Positions 16,260 to 25,819 of a stretch of DNA of 64,000 bases are shown piece after piece; within the stretch, counting starts at the first letter, position 1; each line of letters starts with the position of its first letter. The stretch comes from an uncultured Lachnospiraceae bacterium. GTDB lineage: Bacteria; Bacillota; Clostridia; Lachnospirales; Lachnospiraceae. The stretch is from positions 1 to 64,000 of the forward strand of contig CAJTXP010000015.1 in the NCBI GenBank assembly GCA_910583615.1, given 5' to 3'. Both the position numbers and the translations under genes were made by a program. The notes under the pieces were generated by a model, which was not told the DNA's origin, ran no database searches, and worked only from the letters and a program-made list of their open reading frames with translations.

Positions 16260-17879
16260 ATGCAATACGATTTTCTGAAACATTTCCCCCGCCGCATGAA
16301 AAGCGTCGGGCTTCATTTTATGCTGATCCAGAACAGCATCCAGAAAACCACCTGGAAGCAGTACGGGTTTTCCACGGGTGCGGAGCAGATCAACATGATC
16401 TTTGCGGTCCTTCTCTATATCATGGAGCAGTCCCTCCGGGAAGAAAACTGTACCATGGACGATATCGGGGCCTATATTGACACCATCAATGTGCAGCATT
16501 TCCACAAAAATCTGAACTATGACGAATGCCGGCAGCTGGGGGATTTCATCGTCAACGTGATCCTGTGCAACGAAGGAAAAGCCATGTATTTTGAGGGCTT
16601 TGATTTTGAAGAACAGGAATACGAGCCCATGCATATCAGCTATGTGGCCAACCGCATCGTCTACGTGGATCAGGAATTCCGGCGCACCTCTTATTATCTG
16701 ACCGATGACGGATACAATCTGCTGCTTTCCACTCTGGAAATTGAAAATAATATGAAACTGACCGTCCACGAGATGATCTTTCAGATGCATCTGGAAAAGC
16801 AGAGCTATGACAGGGCGGCGGATGAGATCAAAAACGTTTTCAATCTGCTGCGGGTCCAGCTGCAGAAGATTCAGGAGGCCATGGGGAAGATCCGCAGGAA
16901 CGCCCTGAACTATTCCGTGCGGGATTATGAGACGATCCTTCTGGAAAATCTGGACACGATCCAGGATACCAAGCAGAAGTTCCAGAATTACCGGGAGATG
17001 GTAAAGAGCCGGGCAAAAGAGTTGGAGGAGAAAAACATCAACGTCCGGCAGCTTCTGCCCAAAGAGGAGGAAAAGCTGAACCATCTGCGGGTGATCGAGT
17101 CCTATCTGAACCGGACCATCGACGAACATCAGAAGATCCTGAACAGCCATTTTGACCTGAAGGCGCTCTATACGAGGGAGCTGGAGCAGCTCTCCCAGAT
17201 GTCATTAATCCAGCGGTTCCCCCTTCGGACCGGCCTGTACGACCAGGTGCTGAAGGACGCGGATACGCTCACCCGGCTGGATTATTTCCTGCGGCCTTTG
17301 TTCAATCAGGACGCGGGCAAGGCCTATAACCTGAACAAGGCGTTTCAGCTGCAGCGGCCGTCCCGGAAGCGCACGGAGGCGGACAGCGGGGAAGAACTGG
17401 ACTTTGACGAGGAAAGCTGGAGACGGGAGAAGGAGAGGCTCCGGCAGGAAAAGCTGAAAAAATACGAGGGAAGCTTAAGTTGCCTCATCCGGCACGCGTC
17501 CGGAAAGGACGGAATTTCCCTGCTGGAGCTGGAAAACGAGCTGGACGACGGGGAGCGGGCGGAGCTGATTCCCAGTGTGGAGATCTTTAAGGAAATCATG
17601 GTGGAGCTGCTCAAAAACCGGGAGATCGACCTGACGGCGCTTCAGAAGGAGCGCAGCGAATACATTCAGGAAAGCGCCGGGGATTTCCAGCTGAACGACA
17701 TGCTGCTGAAGCTGGCTGACGCGGAGGCGGACGCCGGGCAGAAAAAAATCCGGCGGGTCCATGCGTCCAGGCTGGAGGACGGGAATGTGGTGGCCTTTTC
17801 CGGGATTTTGGACGAGGACGGCAGAAGCAGAACGATCCGATGCTCCAATGTGCGGCTTCGGGTGTTTCGGGAGGAATGA
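16260..17879 (+). CDS. jetA: Wadjet subunit JetA (kleisin-like, DUF5716)
   Basis: ATG 16260 follows AGGACAGGAAGGA; the open frame extends upstream into jetD only by chance. The 539-residue protein starts MQYDFLKHFPRRMKSVG, typical of Wadjet JetA (DUF5716). Helical middle regions (AADEIKNVFNLLRVQLQKI, KSRAKELEEKNINVRQL) are predicted coiled coil, and a winged-helix-like C-terminus follows (about 430-510). JetA corresponds to the MukF/kleisin subunit that closes the JetC ring. Position between jetD and jetB supports this; a definitive family search was not possible. Confidence 0.82.
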   Translation: MQYDFLKHFPRRMKSVGLHFMLIQNSIQKTTWKQYGFSTGAEQINMIFAVLLYIMEQSLREENCTMDDIGAYIDTINVQHFHKNLNYDECRQLGDFIVNVILCNEGKAMYFEGFDFEEQEYEPMHISYVANRIVYVDQEFRRTSYYLTDDGYNLLLSTLEIENNMKLTVHEMIFQMHLEKQSYDRAADEIKNVFNLLRVQLQKIQEAMGKIRRNALNYSVRDYETILLENLDTIQDTKQKFQNYREMVKSRAKELEEKNINVRQLLPKEEEKLNHLRVIESYLNRTIDEHQKILNSHFDLKALYTRELEQLSQMSLIQRFPLRTGLYDQVLKDADTLTRLDYFLRPLFNQDAGKAYNLNKAFQLQRPSRKRTEADSGEELDFDEESWRREKERLRQEKLKKYEGSLSCLIRHASGKDGISLLELENELDDGERAELIPSVEIFKEIMVELLKNREIDLTALQKERSEYIQESAGDFQLNDMLLKLADAEADAGQKKIRRVHASRLEDGNVVAFSGILDEDGRSRTIRCSNVRLRVFREE

Positions 17880-17884
17880 TACCT

Positions 17885-18601
17885 ATGGCATATGAACTGG
17901 ATACCATAAAGACGAGCCAGGAGATTTTCTATTATCTGCTGGAGCATCATGAATTGAAGGAAGAAGAGGAGGCGGCTCTTTACCGGGCCTATACGGAGCA
18001 GGAGGACGTGCAGAATCTGGTGAAATCCCAGGGGGAGATCGCCGACAGCAGCATTGAACGCTATGGGAACGTCATCTATCTCATTCCCAGAGAAGAGAAT
18101 GATTTTCTTGGATTTTCCAAAGGACAGTTAAAAAGCATCCTCTGCCGTTCCGGCGCCACGGACAAAGATTACTATCTGTCCCAGTTCGTCATTCTGACGC
18201 TGCTGGTGGAATTTTACGACGGACAGGGAAGCAGCAGCAAGGCGCGGGAGTACATCCGCACTGGGGAGCTGCAGAACTGCATATCCGCCCGCCTGAAGGA
18301 AGGGGCGGAGCATATGGACGAAGAAGAGGAAGAGCGTCAGGGCATCGCCTTTACAGATATGCAGCAGGCGTACGAGGCGCTGAAATCCGATGAACGGGGG
18401 TCCAGGGCGAAGACGACGAAGGAAGGCTTTCTCCATTCCATCCTGCTCTTTCTGGAAAAACAGGGGCTGGTGGATTATGTGGAGCAGGACGAGATGATCA
18501 AGACGACCAAAAAGCTTGACAATTTTATGGACTGGAATCTTCTGAATCAGAACAATTACGGAAGAGTTCTCAGGATACTGGGGGGAAAGAAAGATGAGTA
18601 A
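17885..18601 (+). CDS. jetB: Wadjet subunit JetB (MukE/KITE-like, DUF6063)
   Basis: ATG 17885 is 10 nt after GGGAGG (17869-17874), better spaced than ATG 17876. The 238-residue acidic helical protein (MAYELDTIKTSQEIFYYLLE, YGNVIYLIPREENDFLGFSK, KKLDNFMDWNLLNQN) fits the DUF6063 JetB family, which corresponds to the MukE winged-helix subunit. It starts 5 bp after jetA, and its stop overlaps the jetC start by 8 bp, so the motor subunits are translated together. Confidence 0.8.
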   Translation: MAYELDTIKTSQEIFYYLLEHHELKEEEEAALYRAYTEQEDVQNLVKSQGEIADSSIERYGNVIYLIPREENDFLGFSKGQLKSILCRSGATDKDYYLSQFVILTLLVEFYDGQGSSSKAREYIRTGELQNCISARLKEGAEHMDEEEEERQGIAFTDMQQAYEALKSDERGSRAKTTKEGFLHSILLFLEKQGLVDYVEQDEMIKTTKKLDNFMDWNLLNQNNYGRVLRILGGKKDE

Positions 18602-21600
18602 GATCAATGCCGTCCGGCTGATCAATGTGAATTACAACAACAACGCCATCCGCGTCAGCGACGAAACCTTTCATTTTCATGGGGAGAGCACCCTTCTCTC
18701 CCTGCGGAACGGCGGCGGGAAATCGGTGCTGGTGCAGATGATGACGGCGCCCTTTGTGCATAAGCGGTACCGGGACGCCAAGGACCGGCCCTTCGAGAAT
18801 TATTTTACCACGAACCGGCCTTCCTTTATTCTGGTGGAATGGGTGCTGGACCAGGGGGCCGGATATGTACTGACCGGGATGATGGTCCGCAGGAACCAGG
18901 ATTCGGAGACCGACAGCAGCGAGGCGCTGGATGTGGTGACCCTGGTCAGCGAATACCGCGAACCGTGCCTGCAGGACATCCACCATCTGCCGGTGGTGGA
19001 AAAGGGGGCGAAGGAGATGGTCCTGAAAAATTTCACAGCGTGCAGACAGATGTTTGACAGCTGGAAAAAGGACGGATCCCTTCGCTTTTTCTGTTATGAC
19101 TGCACCAATCCGGCCCAGTCCAGACAGTATTTTGACAAGCTGATGGAGTATCAGATCAATTATAAAGAGTGGGAATCCATCATCAAGAAGGTCAATCTGA
19201 AGGAGTCCGGCCTGTCGGAGCTCTTTTCCGACTGCCGGGATGAGAAGGGACTGGTGGAGAAATGGTTTCTGGACGCGGTGGAGAGCAGGCTGAACCGGGA
19301 ACGGAACCGGATGAAGGAATTTCAGAGCCTTCTGGAGAAATATGTGGCGCAGTATCAGGACAATCAGGTGAAGATCAGACGCCGGGATACCATCCGCCTG
19401 TTCCGGGAAGAGGCGGTGTCCATCCGGGAAGAGGCGGAGCAGTATGAGGCGCGGGAGCAGGCGGAAAAAGAGCAGATGCACCTGCTGGCGCGGCTGATCG
19501 AGGAACTGGGCCGGCTGAAAGCCGCGGCGGAGGACGGGCATCAGGCGGTGCTCGGGCAGATGGACGCGCTTCTTGAGCGGATTGCCCGGATCGAGTACGA
19601 GAAGCTTTCCGGGGAATTTTACGGGCTGGAGGAGAAGCTTCGCTATCATATGAGCAACCGGGATATGATCGAGGCGGAACAGGACGCGCTTCGGCGGGAA
19701 GCGGAGGAGATGGAACAGAAACTCCATCTTCTGGCATGCGCCAGACAGCAGGAGTACGTCTCCCAGATCCGCGCGGAGCTTCTGGAGATCCGGCAGCGGA
19801 TTGAGGTGTCCAGGCAGGAGGAAGAGAAGCTGGCGCCCGAACGGGACCAGCTTGGCAGGACGCTGTACGGACATTATAAAAGAATGCATGCGCAGACGGA
19901 GGATGCGCTCCGGAAAAACCGGGAACAGTACGAAGAATTCGCCGAACAGGCTTCAGCGGAAAAGGAAAAGCTGGCCGGTTACGAGCAGTCCCTCCGGGAG
20001 GAAGCGTCGAGGCAGGGCGCCCTGAAAAGCAGGGTGGAGTCCTACGACCGGCAGGAGGAACAGTATAACCGTACGTACGGGGAACAGCTGGCCCGCAACA
20101 TTCTGGGAGAATACGAGCCGGGAACGCTGGATATCCGGAAAAGGACCTCGGAAAAGGAGCTGGAGGACTGCGTCCGTACCCGCCAGAGGAAGAAAAAACA
20201 GCAGGAATCGGCGCAGGAACGGCAGAAGGGACTGGAGCGGAGCCTGCAGAAGCTGTATACGGAGCAGGCGCGGAAGGGCATGCAGAAGGAACAGCAGGAG
20301 CAGGTGCAGAAGGAGTATCAGGAGGAGCTGAAGGCCCGGGGCGTCGTGCTTCAGTATCTGGGGCTGCCCGAAGACGTGCTCTTTGACACGGAAGAGATCC
20401 TGCAGGCGTCCGGCAGAAAGCTGAAGGAACTGGACGGTGTGCTCCAGAACCTGCGCCGGGAGGAGGAGCAGCTTAAGAAGGAATACCGGCAGCTGACGGA
20501 AGGCCGGACACTGGAGCTTTCGGAAGCGCTGGAGGCAGAGCTTCTTAATCTGGGCATGCCCATCGTCTACGGTATGGAGTGGCTGCAGAAAAACGGATAT
20601 ACCGAGGAAGAGAACCGGACGCTGGTGCACAGCCATCCGTTTCTTCCCTATGCGCTGATTTTGTCAAGGAAAGAACTTGACAAACTGGTGCGGCATACGG
20701 GGGAGGTCTACACGTCGTTTCCGGTGCCCATCGTCGTGCGGGAGGAGCTGGAGGAAAGGCCGTCGGAGAAGGCCGAAGGCATCCTCCATCTGCCAGGGGT
20801 GCATTTCTATCTGCTGTTCAATGAAAATCTGCTGAATGAGGAAAAGCTGCGCCTGCTGGTGGAGGAAAAGGATCTGGAGATTCGGAAGAAGCAGGAAGCC
20901 GTCGGAATCCGGAAGAAGGAATACGACGAGTATTACGGCAGGCAGGAGCTGGTGCGGAACCAGTCCGTCAGCCGGGAACGGTACGAAGAGAATGAAGCCT
21001 GCCTGGAGACGCTTTCCCGGGAACTTCTGGATCTGGAGGCAAGGATCCGTTCCGGACGGGAGGAAGAGAAGCTGCTGGAGCAGGAGCTGAAGCTTCTGGA
21101 AAAGGAGCTGCACGACTCCGGGAAGGAGCTGGACCGCCTGCAGAGGCGGAAGGCGGATCTGGAACAGCTGTGCAGGGATTACGGGCAGTATGAACAGAAC
21201 CGGCAGGAACTGGAGCGGTGCGGGCGCGCCATCCGGCGGCTGGAGGAGCGCAAGGCGCTGGCGCAGTCCAGCCTGGAAAAGCTGGCCCAGAAGCAGAGGA
21301 CGCTGGACCTGGAAGCCAGCCGTCTGGAGGAAGAAAGCCGGAAGCAGAGGGAAAAACAACGCCTGTACGAAACATACGCGGGGGAGGAAGAACCGCCCTG
21401 GACCGGGCAGGAGGACGTGGAGCTGATGGAGGCCCGTTATCTGGCCATTACCGGCAGCATGTCCCAAAAGCTGCAGGATATGGAGGCGCAGGAAAACCGC
21501 ACGGCGGAAAAATACGAATCCGCGGCGGGAGACCTGGAGAACCTGCGGCTGCGCTACCGTCTGGAGCCGGAAGCCTGGAAGGGGCTGCCCTGCAACGCGA

Positions 21601-23000
21601 AGGAAGAATCTCATCAGGAGACGCTTCTGGAGGACTGCAGGCGGAAGCAGGACCGGAAACGGGAACTTTTGACCGAGGAGGTGAAAACCATCGCCGCCCT
21701 GGAGCAGCAGAAAAAGGACTGTGTAAGGCGGATGCAGGAGGCGTGCGGGAAAGAGGAGCCGCTTCCGAAGCAGGAAATACAGGATCAGGATTTCGACGCC
21801 CGGAAAAAGGAACTGGAATATCAGAGAAAAGAACTGCGCAGACAGGAGGAGAAGCTGAAGGAGCGCCTGCAGGGCTATGGGGAAAATCTGACGGCGCTCT
21901 CCGAATACCGTGATTTTCCGCTGGGCGAACCGGTGGTATGGGAGCAGGACCTGTCAGAGATGGACCGGGAGGAACTGCGGAATTTCCAGGGGATCCGGAT
22001 TCGGGATTACCGCAGAAGCACCGAGGAGAGGCAGCGGGCAAGGAGCAGGCTGTTCGAGGCGCTGAACCGGGTGGTGCGCATGGAGGCCTTTCAGGAGGAT
22101 TTCTACCGGAAACCGCTGGAAGCCATGCTGGAACTGACCGACGAGGCGGGGCAGGTACTGCGGCAGCTGGCCACGACGCTTCAGTCCTATGAAAGCCTGA
22201 TGGAGAAGCTGGAGGTGGATATTTCTCTGGTGGAAAAAGAAAAGGAGAAAATTGTGGAGCTTCTGGAGGACTATGTGAAGGAAGTCCACCAGAATATGGA
22301 CCGCATCGACGCCAACTCCACCATCACCATCCGGGAGCGGCCGGTGAAGATGCTGAAGATCCAGCTGCCGTCCTGGGAGGAAAATGAGAATCTTTATCAT
22401 CTGAAGCTTCAGGACATGATCGACGAGGTGACGAAAAAGGGACTGCAGATTCTGGCGAAGAACGGGAACGCCCAGGAGTATTTCGGGACCCAGCTGACGA
22501 CGAAAAACCTGTACGACGCGGTGATCGGCATCGGGAACGTGCAGATCCGCCTTTACAAGATCGAGGCCCAGCGGGAATATCCCATCACCTGGGCGGAGGT
22601 GGCGAAAAACTCCGGCGGCGAAGGCTTCCTGTCCGCCTTCGTGATCCTGTCCAGCCTGCTTTATTATATGAGAAAGGATGAGACGGACCTCTTCGCCGAC
22701 CGGAATGAGGGCAAGGTGCTCCTGATGGACAATCCATTTGCCCAGACCAACGCGGCGCACCTTTTGAAGCCGTTGATGGAGGTGGCGAAAAAGACCAACA
22801 CCCAGCTCATCTGCCTGACCGGCCTGGGCGGCGAGTCCATCTACAGCCGGTTTGACAATATCTACGTGCTGAATCTGATCGCCGCGCGTTTAAGGGGCGG
22901 GATGCAGTATCTGCGGGCGGAGCACCTGCGGGGAAACGAGCCGGAGACCATGGTCCTGTCTCAGATCCAGGTGATGGAGCAGCAGGAGCTGATCTTCTGA
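18594..23000 (+). CDS. jetC: Wadjet subunit JetC (SMC/MukB-like ATPase)
   Basis: A 1468-residue SMC-type ATPase. Walker A is LRNGGGKSVLVQMM (residues about 38-51) at the N-terminus. About 700 residues of heptad-rich, Glu/Arg/Gln-rich coiled coil flank a hinge-like region (about 640-760: HSHPFLPYALILSRKEL, GVHFYLLFNENLL). The C-terminal head carries the signature KNSGGEGFLSAFVILSSL (about 1335) and Walker B VLLMDNPFAQTNAA (about 1375). In Wadjet it extrudes DNA loops and recognises small circular DNA for JetD cleavage. Strand asymmetry of the gene creates long open minus-strand frames, which are not genes. Confidence 0.9.
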   Translation: MSKINAVRLINVNYNNNAIRVSDETFHFHGESTLLSLRNGGGKSVLVQMMTAPFVHKRYRDAKDRPFENYFTTNRPSFILVEWVLDQGAGYVLTGMMVRRNQDSETDSSEALDVVTLVSEYREPCLQDIHHLPVVEKGAKEMVLKNFTACRQMFDSWKKDGSLRFFCYDCTNPAQSRQYFDKLMEYQINYKEWESIIKKVNLKESGLSELFSDCRDEKGLVEKWFLDAVESRLNRERNRMKEFQSLLEKYVAQYQDNQVKIRRRDTIRLFREEAVSIREEAEQYEAREQAEKEQMHLLARLIEELGRLKAAAEDGHQAVLGQMDALLERIARIEYEKLSGEFYGLEEKLRYHMSNRDMIEAEQDALRREAEEMEQKLHLLACARQQEYVSQIRAELLEIRQRIEVSRQEEEKLAPERDQLGRTLYGHYKRMHAQTEDALRKNREQYEEFAEQASAEKEKLAGYEQSLREEASRQGALKSRVESYDRQEEQYNRTYGEQLARNILGEYEPGTLDIRKRTSEKELEDCVRTRQRKKKQQESAQERQKGLERSLQKLYTEQARKGMQKEQQEQVQKEYQEELKARGVVLQYLGLPEDVLFDTEEILQASGRKLKELDGVLQNLRREEEQLKKEYRQLTEGRTLELSEALEAELLNLGMPIVYGMEWLQKNGYTEEENRTLVHSHPFLPYALILSRKELDKLVRHTGEVYTSFPVPIVVREELEERPSEKAEGILHLPGVHFYLLFNENLLNEEKLRLLVEEKDLEIRKKQEAVGIRKKEYDEYYGRQELVRNQSVSRERYEENEACLETLSRELLDLEARIRSGREEEKLLEQELKLLEKELHDSGKELDRLQRRKADLEQLCRDYGQYEQNRQELERCGRAIRRLEERKALAQSSLEKLAQKQRTLDLEASRLEEESRKQREKQRLYETYAGEEEPPWTGQEDVELMEARYLAITGSMSQKLQDMEAQENRTAEKYESAAGDLENLRLRYRLEPEAWKGLPCNAKEESHQETLLEDCRRKQDRKRELLTEEVKTIAALEQQKKDCVRRMQEACGKEEPLPKQEIQDQDFDARKKELEYQRKELRRQEEKLKERLQGYGENLTALSEYRDFPLGEPVVWEQDLSEMDREELRNFQGIRIRDYRRSTEERQRARSRLFEALNRVVRMEAFQEDFYRKPLEAMLELTDEAGQVLRQLATTLQSYESLMEKLEVDISLVEKEKEKIVELLEDYVKEVHQNMDRIDANSTITIRERPVKMLKIQLPSWEENENLYHLKLQDMIDEVTKKGLQILAKNGNAQEYFGTQLTTKNLYDAVIGIGNVQIRLYKIEAQREYPITWAEVAKNSGGEGFLSAFVILSSLLYYMRKDETDLFADRNEGKVLLMDNPFAQTNAAHLLKPLMEVAKKTNTQLICLTGLGGESIYSRFDNIYVLNLIAARLRGGMQYLRAEHLRGNEPETMVLSQIQVMEQQELIF

Positions 23001-23075
23001 TCCGGCCGGGCGCAGGCTGGATCGGACGCCTTTTCAGGTGACGGAGCAGCAGGGGCTGGTGTTCTGACCCGGCCG
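22971..23075 (+). repeat. Imperfect tandem duplication of the jetC 3' end
   Basis: A 38-bp segment covering the last codons and stop of jetC (22971-23008) is repeated 67 bp downstream (23038-23075) with about five changes. The copy still reads TEQQGLVF-stop against the original MEQQELIF-stop, so it looks like a duplicated, drifting gene end. The rest of 23001-23189 shows no gene. Confidence 0.7.
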
Positions 23076-23189
23076 TCATCGGCCGGTCCGGACATCCTTC
23101 GAAGGCGGCAGAACCATAACAAGAAACAGTTTTACAAAAGAGGAACACTGCGGCAGCGCAGTAAAAATACAGCGGAGGTCTGAACATCT

Positions 23190-25802
23190 ATGACTGCAAA
23201 TGAAAAACATATGGCCCAGCTTCAGTTTTTGTTTACGCCGGAGGGGTTTCTGGTGGATCCGTCCGTACAGGATCTGAAACCAAAGCATCAGAAGCTGAAG
23301 GAACGGTTTGAACAGGATAAATTCGGCGCGCTCTATGAGGCGGGGCTGGAAGAAAAGCCGGAGGATTTAAGCGCGTCCGCGTTCTTCCTTTTTCTGGTGG
23401 CGGACACATTTTTCCGGGTGCTGACCGGCCTGCCGGAGCTGGAGGTGGCCAGGGAGGACGTGAAAACAGAGCCGTCGGAGGAAGTCTGCCAGCAGCTTCT
23501 GGACGCGGTTCCTTTTGTGATCGGTTCCGAGCATCTGAATAAAAAATGGATCCGCCGCGTATTTGGGAAGCTTTCCGACATTTTTCGGGAGGAGATCCGC
23601 GCCTGCGACGGGACGGTCGCCATGTATCTGGCGGAGAAAAGCCAGCATCTGAGAGTGCCGGAACGGATTTTCTTCCATCTGGTGGAGAGCAAAGAGGAAG
23701 CGTATCCCTTTGCGTTTCTGGCCACCTACGCCACCCGGCGGGAAAACGGAAAGATCCGGCACATGCCGCTGAAATACGCGCTGGTGGAGTACAAGGACAA
23801 CAGGGAAAAGCTTTTGAACCTGCTGTCCTGCCTGAATCAGGCCGCGGAGGTGTCAGAGCTGATCTCCGGCTTTGTGGAGAGCGGGGAACTGTTCCATCCG
23901 CTTCGGCTGACCTCCGGCGAGGCGTATGAATTTTTGAAGCAGACGGAGGAGATCGAGCGGACCGGGATTCTGTGCCGGATTCCCAACTGGTGGAAGAAAA
24001 AGGCGGCGTCCGTCTCCATGTCCGTCAGCCTGGGGGAGGAGAGGCCCGCCATGCTGGGATTCGACACGCTGGTCTCCATGCGCCCGAAACTTATGGTGGA
24101 CGGCCAGCAGCTGACGGAGGAGGATGTCCGGAACCTGCTGGCTCAGACCGAGGGCCTGGCATTTCTGAAAGGAAAATGGGTGGAGGTAAACCACGAGAAG
24201 CTGAAAAAGCTTCTGGCGGAGATGGAGGAGTGCCAGGGAGAGCTGACGCTGATGGAAGCGCTGAAGCTGGAGCTTGGCACCTCCGGAGAGACCGGGGACC
24301 TGGGTCCGGTGGTCACCAACGGCGCATGGCTTTCCTCGCTTTTGCAGAGTCTCCGGAGTCCTGGAAGGATCAGGAAGCTGGCGGTGCCGAAAAGTTTTCA
24401 GGCGACCCTGCGCCCTTATCAGAAAAACGGCTATACCTGGCTGAACTATATGAACGAACTGGGCTTTGGGGCCTGCCTGGCGGATGACATGGGCCTTGGG
24501 AAGACCGTGCAGGTGCTGGCGTATCTGGAACGGCTCCGGGCGAAGGAGAAGCATGCGCGGGTGCTGCTGGTCGTCCCGGCCTCTCTGGTGGGCAACTGGC
24601 AGAAGGAGGCGCAGAAATTCGCGCCCGCCATGGAATATCTGGTGCTGCACGGGAAGACGTCCGCCGCTCTGGAGCAGATGCTGAAGGAGCAGCCGGTATT
24701 TCTCACCATCACCACCTACGGGATGGCGTCTCGGATTGGGGCTCTGCAGGAGATTCCGTGGACGTCCGTCATTCTGGACGAGGCGCAGGCCATCAAAAAT
24801 CCGGCGACAAAACAGACGAAGGAGATCAAAAAGCTGTCGGCGGGCATGCGGATCGCCATGACCGGCACGCCCATTGAGAATGACCTGACCAATCTGTGGT
24901 CCTTGTTTGATTTTCTCAATCAGGGCCTTCTGGGCACACCGAAGGAATTTCATGAATACTGTAAAAATTTAAGCGCCCATCCGGAGGGCTATGCGAAGCT
25001 GAAGGCCATGGTGGCTCCGTTCATGCTGCGCAGGGTAAAGACGGACAAAAAGGTCATTGCGGACCTGCCGGAGAAGCTGGAAAAGATCGACTATGTCACC
25101 ATGTCCCGCAAACAGGTGGTGCTGTACCGCAGAGTAGTGTCGGAGCTGGAGCAGACGCTGGGAGAAGTGGACGGCATGAAGCGCCGGGGGCTGGTGCTGG
25201 CGACGATCACGAGGCTGAAGCAGATCTGCAACCATCCGGACCAGTATCTGGGGCAGCAGGCGTTTCTGGAATCCGAGAGCGGGAAGCTTCAGATGCTGCG
25301 GGAGATCTGCGGAACCATCTATGAAAAACGGGAACGGGTGCTGGTCTTTACCCAGTTCAAGGAGATTACGGAACAGCTGGCGGATTTCCTGACGGAGATC
25401 TTTCACGCAAAGGGGTATGTGCTCCATGGGGGAACCAGAGCGGCGAAGCGGACCGAGATGGTGGAGGCTTTTCAGGGAGAAGACTATGTGCCGTTTATTG
25501 TCCTGTCGGTCAAGGCGGGAGGAACCGGTCTGAATCTGACGAAGGCCAGCCATGTGATCCATTTTGACCGCTGGTGGAATCCGGCGGTGGAAAATCAGGC
25601 CACAGACCGGGCGTTCCGCATCGGCCAGACGAAAAACGTCATGGTGCACAAGCTGGTGTGCCAGGGAACCATAGAGGAAAAGATCGACGCCATGATCGAG
25701 TCGAAGAAGGAACTGGCGGAAAACGTGATCGGTTCCGGCGGCGAAAAATGGATCACGGAGCTGGGCAACGAGGAACTGATGTCGCTGTTCCGCCTGAGTT
25801 AG
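23190..25802 (+). CDS. SNF2-family DEAD/DEAH helicase
   Basis: An 870-residue SNF2 ATPase with a bacterial SNF2-associated N-terminal region (residues about 1-400; LEEKPEDLSASAFFLFLVAD, a DUF3670-like FDTLVSMRPKLMVDGQQLTEED). The motor domain follows: motif I DDMGLGKTVQVLAYLERL (about 430), motif II VILDEAQAIKN (about 527), motif III MTGTPIENDLTNLWSLFDFL, motif V GGTGLNLTKASHVIHFDRWW and motif VI ATDRAFRIGQ. These proteins move along duplex DNA. GGAGGT lies 11 nt before the ATG. With the SWIM gene 17 bp on it makes a common bacterial pair; whether it helps Wadjet is unknown. Confidence 0.88.
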   Translation: MTANEKHMAQLQFLFTPEGFLVDPSVQDLKPKHQKLKERFEQDKFGALYEAGLEEKPEDLSASAFFLFLVADTFFRVLTGLPELEVAREDVKTEPSEEVCQQLLDAVPFVIGSEHLNKKWIRRVFGKLSDIFREEIRACDGTVAMYLAEKSQHLRVPERIFFHLVESKEEAYPFAFLATYATRRENGKIRHMPLKYALVEYKDNREKLLNLLSCLNQAAEVSELISGFVESGELFHPLRLTSGEAYEFLKQTEEIERTGILCRIPNWWKKKAASVSMSVSLGEERPAMLGFDTLVSMRPKLMVDGQQLTEEDVRNLLAQTEGLAFLKGKWVEVNHEKLKKLLAEMEECQGELTLMEALKLELGTSGETGDLGPVVTNGAWLSSLLQSLRSPGRIRKLAVPKSFQATLRPYQKNGYTWLNYMNELGFGACLADDMGLGKTVQVLAYLERLRAKEKHARVLLVVPASLVGNWQKEAQKFAPAMEYLVLHGKTSAALEQMLKEQPVFLTITTYGMASRIGALQEIPWTSVILDEAQAIKNPATKQTKEIKKLSAGMRIAMTGTPIENDLTNLWSLFDFLNQGLLGTPKEFHEYCKNLSAHPEGYAKLKAMVAPFMLRRVKTDKKVIADLPEKLEKIDYVTMSRKQVVLYRRVVSELEQTLGEVDGMKRRGLVLATITRLKQICNHPDQYLGQQAFLESESGKLQMLREICGTIYEKRERVLVFTQFKEITEQLADFLTEIFHAKGYVLHGGTRAAKRTEMVEAFQGEDYVPFIVLSVKAGGTGLNLTKASHVIHFDRWWNPAVENQATDRAFRIGQTKNVMVHKLVCQGTIEEKIDAMIESKKELAENVIGSGGEKWITELGNEELMSLFRLS

Positions 25803-25819
25803 AGACGAGGAGGCAGAAT

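Noticed and set aside
18570..19889. Long leftward open frames inside jetC (also 20664-21614, 21954-22760)
   Set aside because: They come from the strong codon bias and coiled-coil repetition of jetC; low-complexity Leu/Gln/Arg-rich products with no ribosome site or homology.
18594..23000. Chromosomal SMC/MukB condensin
   Set aside because: Gene context with jetA, jetB and a TOPRIM jetD identifies Wadjet.
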